11,200 nucleotides of DNA, taken from assembly GCA_021793335.1 (NCBI GenBank), contig JAJYSW010000100.1, positions 1 through 11,200 on the forward strand, read 5' to 3'. Shown one piece after another: positions 1 through 6,682 of this stretch (positions are counted from its first letter, which is position 1; each line of letters starts with the position of its first letter). Source of the stretch: Actinomycetes bacterium. Lineage in GTDB: Bacteria; Actinomycetota; Actinomycetes; Mycobacteriales; Micromonosporaceae. The position numbers and the translations under genes are program-made. Below the pieces are notes generated by a model. That model ran no database searches. It was not told the DNA's origin and was given only the letters and a program-made list of their open reading frames with translations.

Positions 1-192
1 GGAGACGAGGGCATTGGTGATCTCGGTGGCCAGCTCGCGCAGGTCGATCACGTCGACGGTGACCTGCTCACCGCGTTCGCGGCCCAGAACGGCGACGCGG
101 TCGGCGATCCGGTCGGCCAGCATGCGAGTGGAGGACGGGTCGCCGGTGCCGCCGCTGACGACGGTGAGCCTGAATTCCCGTTGATCGCTCAT
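1..192 (-). CDS. NADPH-dependent FMN reductase, CE1759-type (partial, 3' end off window)
   Basis: Only the first 64 codons are present; the gene continues beyond the left edge. The protein begins MSDQREFRLTVVSGGTGDPS and runs into a helix, then a VTVDVIDLREL strand. This is the first beta-alpha-beta unit of a flavodoxin-fold NAD(P)H:FMN reductase, with the SGGTGDPSSTRML loop in the place that binds the FMN phosphate. Upstream lies a luciferase-like monooxygenase of the CE1758 type; in actinobacteria these monooxygenases are typically paired with a CE1759-type reductase, which I take this to be. The reductase would supply FMNH2 to its partner. The ATG at 192 is chosen because AGGAGG (205-200) lies 7 nt upstream. 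The marR stop (196-194) is 1 nt away, so translation is probably coupled. The fold is clear; the family assignment rests partly on context. Confidence 0.82.
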   Translation of the reverse strand, partial: MSDQREFRLTVVSGGTGDPSSTRMLADRIADRVAVLGRERGEQVTVDVIDLRELATEITNALVS

Positions 193-193
193 G

Positions 194-679
194 TCATTGC
201 CTCCTGAGGGTCGGGATCGGGTCGGTTTCGGTCGAGTGGGGCCGGGTCCGGCCGGCGAGTTTGCGGGTGATCGCTTCGAGCTGCCGCATCTCGGTCTCGG
301 TGAGCGCGGCGCCGACTTCACGGGTGACGTCGTCGGCGTGCCGCCTGCCGGTCCGTCGTTGCTGTTCGCGTCCGGCCTCGGTGAGCGTGAGGCGGACGCC
401 GCGGCCGTCGGCCGGGTCGGGCGCACGCTCGACCAGGCCGCGGTCGACGAGCCGCTCGACCAGCCGCGAGAGCGCGGGCTGGCTGAGCAGGACGTTGCGG
501 TTCAGTTCGCCGAGACGGATCGGCGCGGCGTGCTTGGACAGGGTGTAGAGGACGTCGTATTCGCGTATCGACACCTCGTCCCAGATCGGCGCGGCGGCGA
601 AGCGCTTCATGAGCACCGCGTGGGCGGTCAAGAGCGCTTCCCACGAATCGTTGGCCAGGTGGGGCAGGCTGCGGGTCAT
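194..679 (-). CDS. MarR-family transcriptional regulator
   Basis: A 161-residue winged-helix regulator of normal MarR length. An N-terminal dimerisation helix is followed by the helix-turn-helix (IRLGELNRNVLLSQPALSRLVERLVDRG, about residues 54-81) and the wing with the family's DPADGRG-V-L-L signature. A C-terminal dimer helix and a short polar tail complete it. It contains no cysteine, so a thiol oxidation switch like that of OhrR is excluded; a small-molecule ligand is more likely. An in-frame ATG 15 nt upstream (694) would give an ATGA overlap with the monooxygenase stop. I prefer ATG 679 because GAGGAG sits 5 nt before it. Lying between the monooxygenase and reductase genes, it probably autoregulates the unit through the inverted repeat at 1928-1941. 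The family is certain; the target is inferred. Confidence 0.93.
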   Translation of the reverse strand: MTRSLPHLANDSWEALLTAHAVLMKRFAAAPIWDEVSIREYDVLYTLSKHAAPIRLGELNRNVLLSQPALSRLVERLVDRGLVERAPDPADGRGVRLTLTEAGREQQRRTGRRHADDVTREVGAALTETEMRQLEAITRKLAGRTRPHSTETDPIPTLRRQ

Positions 680-690
680 CGCGGCTCCTC

Positions 691-1869
691 TCATGCCGTG
701 GTGTCGTCGGCGGCGACCGTGTCCTGGTAGGGCGTGGCGCCGGCGGTGTTGTCGCCCTGGTTGGGGTTGGGCCGGGGCTGGCGGACGGGGCCGTCGCCGT
801 ACTTGGCCTTGACGCGCAGGGCGTGGGTCGGTGATTCGGCCGATTCGGGGTCGCGGCGGGAGTCGAGTTCCTTGCGCAGGGCCGGGAGGACTTCCTCGCC
901 GAGCAGGTCGAGCTGGTTCAGGACGGTCTTCAGCGGCAGGCCGGCGTGGTCGATCAGGAACATCTGGCGCTGGTAGTCGCCGAAGGTGTCGTGGAAGGTC
1001 AGGGTCTTGTCGATCACTTCCTGCGGGCTACCGACCGTCAACGGCGTCATGGCGCTGAAGTCCTCCAGGGACGGGCCGTTGCCGTAGACCGGCGCCTCAT
1101 TGAAGTAGGGCCGGAATTCCTTGACCGCGTCCTGGGAGCGCTTGGCGATGTAGGTCTGGCCGCCGAGTCCGACGATCGCCTGCTTCTTGGTGCCGTGCCC
1201 GTAGTGCTCGAACCGCTGGCGGTAGAAATTGATCAGGCGCAGCGAGTGCGAGCTGGGCCAGAAGATGTGGTTGGCGAAGAAGCCGTTGCCGTAGAACGCG
1301 GCCTGTTCGGCGACCTCGGGGGTGCGGATGGAGCCGTGCCAGACGAACGGCGGCACGTCGTCCAGGGGCCTGGGGGTCGAGGTGAAGCCTTGGAGCGGCG
1401 TGCGGAACTGCCCTTCCCAGTTCACGACGTCCTCTCGCCACAGCCGGTGCAGGAGGTTGTAGTGCTCCAGTGCCAGCGGCAGGCCCTGGCGGAGGTCCTG
1501 GCCGAACCAGGGGTAGACCTGGGCGGTGTTGCCGCGGCCGAGCATGAGGTCCATCCGCCCTTTGGACAGGTGCTGGAGCATCGCGTACTCCTCGGCGATG
1601 CGGACCGGGTCGTTCGTGGTGATCAGGGTCGTGGCGGTGGTGAGGATGATCCGCTCGGTGAGGGCGGCGATATTGGCCAGGAGCGTGGTGGGCGAGGAGG
1701 AGAAGAACGGCGGGTTGTGGTGCTCGCCGATGCCGAAGACGTCCATGCCGACCTCGTCGGCCTTGCGGGCGATCTGGACGATCGCGTCGATCCGCTCCGC
1801 TTCGCTGGGCGTCTCCCCCGATACCGGGTCGCGCGTGATGTCGCTGACCGAGAAGATTCCGAACTGCAT
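691..1869 (-). CDS. LLM-class flavin-dependent monooxygenase, CE1758-type
   Basis: A 392-residue bacterial-luciferase-like (F420/FMN TIM-barrel) oxidoreductase. The N-terminal MQFGIFSVSDITRDP strand, the GIGEHHNPPFFSSSP segment (family-typical EHH), LTTATTLITTNDPVRIAEEYAMLQHLSKGR-type barrel segments and LMLGRGN are all hallmarks of the class. The C-terminus ends in a roughly 50-residue polar tail rich in P, N and D after the last helix. It would oxidise an unknown organic substrate with O2 and FMNH2 from the reductase encoded two genes downstream. The reading frame opens at an ATG at 1920, but that codon lies 3 nt after the likely -10 box. ATG 1869 has GGGAG (1879-1875) 5 nt upstream and begins at the conserved first barrel strand, so I use it. 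The stop (693-691) lies just before the marR start. The family is secure; the substrate cannot be read from sequence. Confidence 0.92.
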   Translation of the reverse strand: MQFGIFSVSDITRDPVSGETPSEAERIDAIVQIARKADEVGMDVFGIGEHHNPPFFSSSPTTLLANIAALTERIILTTATTLITTNDPVRIAEEYAMLQHLSKGRMDLMLGRGNTAQVYPWFGQDLRQGLPLALEHYNLLHRLWREDVVNWEGQFRTPLQGFTSTPRPLDDVPPFVWHGSIRTPEVAEQAAFYGNGFFANHIFWPSSHSLRLINFYRQRFEHYGHGTKKQAIVGLGGQTYIAKRSQDAVKEFRPYFNEAPVYGNGPSLEDFSAMTPLTVGSPQEVIDKTLTFHDTFGDYQRQMFLIDHAGLPLKTVLNQLDLLGEEVLPALRKELDSRRDPESAESPTHALRVKAKYGDGPVRQPRPNPNQGDNTAGATPYQDTVAADDTTA

Positions 1870-1874
1870 CGTGG

Positions 1875-1879
1875 CTCCC
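1875..1879 (-). promoter_or_regulatory. Ribosome binding site deciding the monooxygenase start
   Basis: On the minus strand GGGAG lies 5 nt before the ATG at 1869. A small perfect hairpin (CCCGC, 4-nt loop, GCGGG; 1885-1898) stands just upstream of it and could modulate access. Confidence 0.6.
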
Positions 1880-1922
1880 GTTCGCCCGCCGCAGCGGGAT
1901 AAAAGTTCATGCGTTTGCATCT

Positions 1923-1941
1923 ATTCTAACGGCTGTCCGTT
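1923..1941 (-). promoter_or_regulatory. Promoter -10 box and probable MarR operator
   Basis: On the minus strand TAGAAT (1928-1923) is a good -10 hexamer (4 of 6). No convincing -35 is seen at the right spacing. The upstream flank carries a perfect inverted repeat, AACGG-CTGT-CCGTT (1928-1941), abutting the -10 by one base. A repressor bound here would occlude RNA polymerase. The nearby marR gene makes its product the obvious candidate. Transcription would begin near 1916, downstream of the alternative ATG at 1920. Confidence 0.5.
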
Positions 1942-2246
1942 CCCGAACATTCCCTTCGAGGCGAGCCTTCGGTCACAGATCCCCGCCGCGGGCGGCGGCA
2001 CGGCGGGAACGCACGGGGAGCAGCACCGCGCAACCGGGCCCTCCGCGCCGTCCCGTGTCGGCGTCACCATCGGTTCGCCATCCGCCGCTTTCATACCGCT
2101 CGCTTTCGCGTACGATGCTGCCGAGCAATATGACGTCAGTCCTGAGCCGTCATGGCAGCACTGTGGGAGCCCCTCTCCGAGACGAGCGTCAATGCCGCAG
2201 CGGCCGCCCGTCGGCCGCCGACGAACGAAACGAATCGGAGTAAGGC
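1942..2246 (+). other. Intergenic region and long terC upstream leader
   Basis: About 300 nt without a gene, between the leftward monooxygenase promoter and terC. TACGAT (2111-2116) could be a -10 for terC, although no good -35 accompanies it; the leader would then be about 125 nt. Further upstream are GGGGAGCAGC (2015-2024) and GTCACC (2065-2070). These resemble, but do not match well enough to call, conserved pieces of the yybP-ykoY manganese riboswitch that often precedes terC/alx genes. TGACGTCA (2131-2138) is an 8-bp palindrome. Two overlapping hairpins close the leader. I find no small ORF with a convincing ribosome binding site. Confidence 0.4.
2200..2223 (+). promoter_or_regulatory. 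Mutually exclusive hairpins in the terC leader
   Basis: Hairpin A pairs GCGGCCG (2200-2206) with CGGCCGC (2212-2218) around a 5-nt loop. Hairpin B pairs CGTCGG (2209-2214) with CCGACG (2218-2223) around a 3-nt loop. They share bases 2209-2218 and cannot form together. They end about 14 nt before the GGAG of terC, so switching between them could affect translation. The pairing is directly visible; the regulatory role is inferred. Confidence 0.35.
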
Positions 2247-3245
2247 ATGCTCGATATCAGCCCGCTCACCTGGGCGGTCACGCTCGGCCTGATCGTGGCG
2301 CTCCTGGCGGTGGACCTCGTCCTGGCCGCATTGCGCCCGCACCGAGTCGGCTTCAAGGAGGCGAGCGCCTGGTCGGTGTTCTACATCCTCGTCGCGATCG
2401 GCTTCGGAGTGTGGTTCGCCGCCCAGCACGGCGGCGACTTCGGCACCGAGTACTTCGCGGGCTACATCATCGAGAAGAGCCTCTCGGTCGATAACCTGTT
2501 CGTGTTCGTCATCATCATGACCACGTTCGCCGTCCCGACCGAACACCAGCATAAGGCGCTCATCTTCGGGATCATCCTGGCCCTGGTCATGCGCGCGGCC
2601 TTCATCCTCGCCGGCGCGGCCCTGCTGAACCTGTTCTCGTTCATGTTCCTACTGTTCGGGCTGCTGCTGGTGTACACGGCGGTGCAGCTCTACCGCCACC
2701 GCGAGGAAGACCCCGACATCGAGGACAACCTCATGGTCAAGGGCGCGCAGCGGCTCCTGCCGGTGGCACCCGAGTACATCGGCGGCAAGATGATCGCCCG
2801 CGTCGACGGCCGCCGCATGGTGACCCCGCTGTTCATCGTGCTCGTCGCCATCGGCAGCGTCGATCTGCTGTTCGCGCTCGACTCGATCCCCGCGGTCTTC
2901 GGCGTCACCAAGGAACCCTACATCGTCTTCACCGCCAACGCGTTCGCACTCCTGGGCCTGCGGGCACTGTTCTTCCTGGTCAAGGGGCTGCTCGACCGGC
3001 TCGTGTACCTCTCGACCGGCCTGTCGATCATCCTGGCGTTCATCGGCGTGAAGCTCATGCTGCACTGGGCCCACGTCGACATCAGCACGAGCGTGCCCGA
3101 GATCCCGACGTTGGTCAGTCTCGGCGTGGTGATCGGTGTGCTGGCGATCGTCACGGTCGCGAGCCTGCTCAAGACCCGACAGGACCCCACGATCAAGGCG
3201 CGGGCCGGCGCGCTCCGCGCCAGCCGGCGCCCCGGAGGCGAATGA
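2247..3245 (+). CDS. TerC/Alx family integral membrane protein
   Basis: A 332-residue polytopic membrane protein of usual TerC length. About eight or nine hydrophobic segments are visible (roughly 7-28, 41-59, 83-95, 104-125, 129-147, 192-212, 226-247, 256-273 and 287-308), with a charged cytoplasmic loop at about 150-190. Both family signatures are present: EKSLSVDNLFVF (76-87) and FALDSIPAVFGV (209-220). Their membrane-embedded acidic residues D82 and D212 are thought to be in the metal-handling core. Family members are linked to manganese or calcium export, tellurite resistance and metalation of exported enzymes; which applies here is not shown. No other ter genes are nearby, so a tellurite operon is unlikely. 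GGAG (2237-2240) lies 6 nt before the ATG. Confidence 0.94.
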   Translation: MLDISPLTWAVTLGLIVALLAVDLVLAALRPHRVGFKEASAWSVFYILVAIGFGVWFAAQHGGDFGTEYFAGYIIEKSLSVDNLFVFVIIMTTFAVPTEHQHKALIFGIILALVMRAAFILAGAALLNLFSFMFLLFGLLLVYTAVQLYRHREEDPDIEDNLMVKGAQRLLPVAPEYIGGKMIARVDGRRMVTPLFIVLVAIGSVDLLFALDSIPAVFGVTKEPYIVFTANAFALLGLRALFFLVKGLLDRLVYLSTGLSIILAFIGVKLMLHWAHVDISTSVPEIPTLVSLGVVIGVLAIVTVASLLKTRQDPTIKARAGALRASRRPGGE

Positions 3246-3258
3246 CCGGGCCGCCCGG
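3246..3258. terminator. Weak hairpin between convergent terC and tetR
   Basis: CCGGG (3246-3250) and CCCGG (3254-3258) flank a 3-nt loop in the 19-nt gap between two convergent stop codons. It is short and lacks a T-run on either side. It may serve as a weak bidirectional terminator. Confidence 0.25.
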
Positions 3259-3264
3259 CTCCGT

Positions 3265-3858
3265 TCAGCGGTGTTCCCGCTCGGTGATGAGCGGCATGAC
3301 GACGAGGTCGAGGATCTCGTCGATGACCTCTTGCGGCGCGGGCTCGCCGCGGGTGAGGAAGTAATGGGTCACCAGTGAGGGTGCGAGATTCACGATGCGC
3401 GGGGCGAGCGCCTCGGGCCGGACGACGCCCTCGCGCACGCCGGCCTCGAAGATCCGGGTGATCGCCCGGACGCGGGGGCGCTCGATGTCATCGCGCAGCT
3501 CCTCGCCATCGGGGGCGGCGGTGAGCTCGCCGACGTAGCCGCGGACGGCCTCGCCGCCCGAGCCGCCCTGGAAGTCCGCGATGCGCCGCATGACGTCGGC
3601 GAGGTCGGCGCGGACGTCACCGGTGGGCTCATAGGACGTGTCGGCGGCGACGGCCAGGTGGCGGCCGGCGGCACGCACCAGATGGGCGCGACTGGGCCAG
3701 CGCTTGTACAGCGAGGCCTTGCCGGCGCGGGCGCGGGCCGCGACGCTCTCGATCCGCAGGTTCGCGTATCCGACTTCGGCGAGTTCTTCGATCGTGGCCT
3801 TGAAGATGGCCTGTTCCAGTTCCTCGCCGCGGCGGCGGCCGGGTGTGGATTCGGACAC
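3265..3858 (-). CDS. TetR-family transcriptional repressor
   Basis: A 197-residue TetR protein. The N-terminal DNA-binding domain has the classical arrangement: a helix (about 12-29), GYANLRIESVAARARAGKASLYKRWPSRAHL with the HTH at about 34-54, and the KxxLYxxWPSR-type recognition-helix end. The C-terminal ligand domain, with RADLADVMRRIADF and a LVTHYFLTRGEPAP helix, resembles the TetR_C_11-like group. The start is GTG 3858, with GGGAG 6 nt upstream. It is divergent from the DHA2 exporter across 176 bp containing a perfect 21-bp palindrome, the standard layout of a drug-responsive repressor controlling itself and its pump. The inducer cannot be inferred. Confidence 0.95.
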   Translation of the reverse strand: MSESTPGRRRGEELEQAIFKATIEELAEVGYANLRIESVAARARAGKASLYKRWPSRAHLVRAAGRHLAVAADTSYEPTGDVRADLADVMRRIADFQGGSGGEAVRGYVGELTAAPDGEELRDDIERPRVRAITRIFEAGVREGVVRPEALAPRIVNLAPSLVTHYFLTRGEPAPQEVIDEILDLVVMPLITEREHR

Positions 3859-3873
3859 CTGCGACTCCCTAGA

Positions 3874-3894
3874 TAGTGAACGAGCCGTTCACTA
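3874..3894. promoter_or_regulatory. TetR operator palindrome
   Basis: TAGTGAACG and CGTTCACTA form a perfect 9-bp inverted repeat around AGC, midway between the divergent tetR and exporter genes and 16 nt upstream of the tetR GTG. A further half-site, CGTTCAC, recurs at 3922-3928, 36 bp downstream of the first copy. Both length and symmetry fit a TetR dimer. Binding here would block the tetR promoter and probably the exporter promoter. Confidence 0.75.
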
Positions 3895-3902
3895 AATGCT
3901 AA

Positions 3903-3918
3903 CGTCTCTGAAGAGACG
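3903..3918 (+). repeat. Second inverted repeat in the exporter leader
   Basis: CGTCTCT (3903-3909) and AGAGACG (3912-3918) are perfect 7-bp arms separated by 2 nt. As DNA this could be a second protein site. As RNA it would be a hairpin with the inner pair opened, at the start of the exporter leader. The sequence differs from the 3874-3894 palindrome, so a different protein may bind it. Confidence 0.4.
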
Positions 3919-4034
3919 GAGCGTTCACCTGTGTCTGGCGCGACTGACGACGCCCCGCCACCGCATTCAACCATCCTGGTTCTCGGAGGTCCCGTGGCTC
4001 TGCACGCTTTCCGAATTCCCCCTGGAGGCCGCCC

Positions 4035-5606
4035 GTGAGCGCGCCCGCCAATCCCGCCGCGCAGCCGATGACCCACCGCGAGGTGCTCCGCGCCCTCAGC
4101 GGCCTGCTCATCGTCCTGTTCATGGCGATGATCAGCTCGACCGTCGTCTCGGTGGCACTGCCCCAGATCGTCGGCTCCCTGGACGGCAGCCAGTCGCAGT
4201 ACACGTGGGTGGTCACCGCGATGCTGCTGGCCTCGACCGCCTCGACCCCCATTTGGGGCAAACTCGCCGACCTGTTCAGCAAGAAGCGGCTGCTCCAGAT
4301 CGCCATCACCATCTTCAGCCTGGCCTCTCTCGGCTGCGGCCTGGTGCAGAACACCGAGCAGCTCATCGCGCTGCGCGCCGTCCAGGGCGTGGGCATGGGC
4401 GCGCTCCAAGTGCTCGTGCAGGTCGTCATCGGCGCGATGGTCAGCCCCAAAGAACGCGGCCGGTACAACGGCTACCTCGGCGGCGTCATGGCCGTCTCCA
4501 CCGTCGGCGGCCCGCTCCTGGGCGGGGCCCTCACCGGCACCTCCTGGCTCGGCTGGCGCTGGTGCTTCTTCATCGCCGTGCCGTTCACGATCCTGGCGCT
4601 GATCATGCTCACCCGCACACTCCACCTCGTGGAGAGCCGCAGACCCGAGACCAAGGTCGACTACGCGGGCGCGAGCCTCATCGCCGCCGGAGTCAGCCTC
4701 CTGCTGCTGTGGGTCACGTTCGTCGACAACGACTTCGCGTGGATCTCGTGGCAGACCGCGGCGATGGTCGGCGGCAGCGCCGCCCTGCTCGGCGCGGCCG
4801 TGTGGGTCGAGTCCCGCGTCAGCGACCCGGTGGTGCCGCTGCACGTCGTCAAGCGCCGCGACCCCGCGCTCGCCATCGTCGCGAGCATGTCGGTCGGCAT
4901 GGCGATGTTCGGTGGGGCCGTCTTCCTCGGCCAGTACTTCCAAGTCGCACGCGGGCACACCCCGATCGAGGCCGGTCTGCTCACCACCCCGATGATGCTG
5001 GGCGTCCTGGTGTCCTCTGCGGTCGCCGGACGGCTGGTCTCCCGAAGCGGCAGGGTCAAGCCGTACATCATCGCCGGATCGCTCATCCTCACCGGCGGCT
5101 TCGCCATGCTCTCGGCCGTGGACCACGAGACCTCACTGGTCTACATGGCCTTCGGGATGCTCGGCGTCGGGGTCGGCGTCGGCGCGGCGATGCAGAACCT
5201 GGTCCTGGTCGTGCAGAACTCGGTGCCGCTGCGCGAGCTCGGCGCGGCCAGCGGCTCGATCACGTTCTTCCGTTCCCTGGGCGGCACCATCGGCGTCTCG
5301 GTCCTGGGCGCGATCCTCGCGAACCAGGTCGCCACGAAGATCGGCGCCGGCCTCGCGGCCCTGGGCCTGCCGAGCGGCGGCGAGGCCGGCGGGTCCTCGC
5401 TGGACCTGGCGAGCATGCCGCCGGCCGTGCGGGAGGTCGTCATGGCCTCCTATGGTGACGCCACCGGGAACCTGTTCCTGTTCTCGACCGGCATCAGCGC
5501 GGTCGGCGTGATAGCGGCGCTGTTCCTCACCCCGGTGCGGTTGCGCGACAGCCTCGACCTGCCCGACCCCGAACCGGAACGCGAACCTTCGGGTGCGTCC
5601 CTGTGA
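4035..5606 (+). CDS. MFS drug exporter, DHA2 (14-TM, EmrB/QacA) family
   Basis: A 523-residue multidrug-type proton antiporter in the cytoplasmic membrane. The first helix starts at about 20 and carries STVVSVALPQIVGSL (35-49). Motif A is GKLADLFSKKR (75-85), after TM2. Motif C is in TM5, VMAVSTVGGPLLGG (151-164), which is typical of exporters. Length and hydrophobic pattern fit 14 helices. The polar ends are short, with a proline- and glutamate-rich C-terminal tail. GTG 4035 is preceded by GGAGG (4024-4028) at 6 nt. The divergent TetR gene and its operator indicate substrate-induced expression. The efflux substrate is unknown. It converges with the dehydrogenase gene, leaving only 9 nt between stops and no clear terminator there. 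Confidence 0.94.
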   Translation: MSAPANPAAQPMTHREVLRALSGLLIVLFMAMISSTVVSVALPQIVGSLDGSQSQYTWVVTAMLLASTASTPIWGKLADLFSKKRLLQIAITIFSLASLGCGLVQNTEQLIALRAVQGVGMGALQVLVQVVIGAMVSPKERGRYNGYLGGVMAVSTVGGPLLGGALTGTSWLGWRWCFFIAVPFTILALIMLTRTLHLVESRRPETKVDYAGASLIAAGVSLLLLWVTFVDNDFAWISWQTAAMVGGSAALLGAAVWVESRVSDPVVPLHVVKRRDPALAIVASMSVGMAMFGGAVFLGQYFQVARGHTPIEAGLLTTPMMLGVLVSSAVAGRLVSRSGRVKPYIIAGSLILTGGFAMLSAVDHETSLVYMAFGMLGVGVGVGAAMQNLVLVVQNSVPLRELGAASGSITFFRSLGGTIGVSVLGAILANQVATKIGAGLAALGLPSGGEAGGSSLDLASMPPAVREVVMASYGDATGNLFLFSTGISAVGVIAALFLTPVRLRDSLDLPDPEPEREPSGASL

Positions 5607-5615
5607 ACCGCGGGC

Positions 5616-6677
5616 TCACGCCGAGGCGTCCTCCAGGTCGATGACGGCCTTGATGTGCTCGGGACCGAGGTCGAACGCTTCGGCGAACCGAGCCAGCGGC
5701 ACGCGGCGGGTGATCATGCGCCCGAGCCAGTCCAGGTCCGAGGCGGCCAGGACTCGCGCGGCCTCGGCGTAGTGGCCGAGGTTCGCGTTGACCGAGCCGA
5801 CGATCGCGTCGTTCTCCAGGACCACGTCGCGGTTCAGTGCCCCGGCGTCGACGTTCACGCTCCGCCCGGCCGGCGAGACGCCGGTCAGGCAGGTGACCCC
5901 GAACGGCCCTGTGGCGGCGACGGCCTCGAACACGAGCGAACTGGCGCCGGTGGCCTCGATGACGATGTCCGGCTCGCCCGCTTCGAGGACCGAGTCGATG
6001 CCCTCGTGGTGGTAGGTCGCGCCCAGGTCGGCGACGAGCTCGGGCTTGGGCCCGTCGGTGACCCGGTCGAGGACATGCACCTCCAGGCCGCGCTGCGCGC
6101 CGATGAGCGCGGCGAGCAGCCCGATCGGTCCGGCGCCGGTGACCAGGACCGACTTCGGCTCGAACCAGGAGCGCCCGCCGATCTTGTCGATCTGGTCCCA
6201 GGCTTTGGCGACCACGGTGGTCGGCTCCATGAGCACCCCGACCTCGGCCAGTCGCGGGTCGAGCTTGACGGCGTATTCGGCTTCGACGGTCCAGACCTCG
6301 CTGGCGTAGCCGTCGAGCTGTTTGATGCCGCGTTCGGTGTAGCCGCCATTGCGGCACTCGTCGAATCGGCCGATCGCGCAGGCCCCGCACGGGACCGGGT
6401 CGGGCCGGCGCACCACGCCGACGACGAGGTCGCCGGGCGCGAAGCCGCTTCCCTCGGGCGCTTCGCGCACCCGGCCCAGCGATTCGTGGCCGAGGACGAG
6501 CCGGTCGGCCCGTGGCGGGGCCATGCCGTACTCGGCGGCGGCGATCTCCTTGTCGGTGCCGCACACGCCCACGGCGAGCGCGTCGACGACAAGGTCGCCC
6601 GATTCGGGCTCCGGTTCTGGCATCTCGGTGAGCGCGAGCGAATGCTTGCGGCCCGGTATGACGGTCAAGGCGCGCAT
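5616..6677 (-). CDS. Zinc-dependent glucose 1-dehydrogenase-type medium-chain dehydrogenase
   Basis: A 353-residue zinc MDR protein resembling the archaeal-type glucose dehydrogenase group. Likely catalytic zinc ligands are C39 (GVCGTDKE), H64 and E65 (LGHES) and E151 (LMEPTTVVAKAW); the last is characteristic of that group. The structural zinc loop shows C97, C100 and C108 rather than four cysteines; D93 may be the fourth ligand. The Rossmann motif is GAGPIG (181-186). It would oxidise glucose, or a related aldose, to the lactone with NAD(P)+. A GTG at 6686 is possible, but AAGGAG would then be too close. ATG 6677 has good spacing and starts at the conserved MRALTV. It lies 5 nt after the GH15 stop, so the two are coupled, consistent with oxidising glucose released by GH15. 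Other polyol or aldose substrates remain possible. Confidence 0.85.
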   Translation of the reverse strand: MRALTVIPGRKHSLALTEMPEPEPESGDLVVDALAVGVCGTDKEIAAAEYGMAPPRADRLVLGHESLGRVREAPEGSGFAPGDLVVGVVRRPDPVPCGACAIGRFDECRNGGYTERGIKQLDGYASEVWTVEAEYAVKLDPRLAEVGVLMEPTTVVAKAWDQIDKIGGRSWFEPKSVLVTGAGPIGLLAALIGAQRGLEVHVLDRVTDGPKPELVADLGATYHHEGIDSVLEAGEPDIVIEATGASSLVFEAVAATGPFGVTCLTGVSPAGRSVNVDAGALNRDVVLENDAIVGSVNANLGHYAEAARVLAASDLDWLGRMITRRVPLARFAEAFDLGPEHIKAVIDLEDASA

Positions 6678-6682
6678 GACGG

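Noticed and set aside
946..1902. Plus-strand reading frame of over 300 codons opposite the monooxygenase
   Set aside because: Its translation is low-complexity, rich in V, E, G and R, and matches no fold; it is the antisense shadow of a recognisable gene.
2015..2070. Confident yybP-ykoY riboswitch call
   Set aside because: Only two short look-alike pieces are present and I could not form the enclosing P1 stem; kept as a hypothesis to test, not as a feature.
3390..5126. Minus-strand open frame of 578 codons across the exporter
   Set aside because: It is H-, D-, R- and A-rich shadow sequence. Its tail is an out-of-frame reading of tetR, and it runs antisense to a clear MFS gene.
3896..5458. 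Plus-strand frame starting upstream of the exporter
   Set aside because: It is arginine- and proline-rich and out of frame with the MFS motifs; it lacks any membrane segments.
5607..5615. Terminator between the exporter and the dehydrogenase
   Set aside because: The 9-nt gap and its flanks show no convincing stem or T-run.
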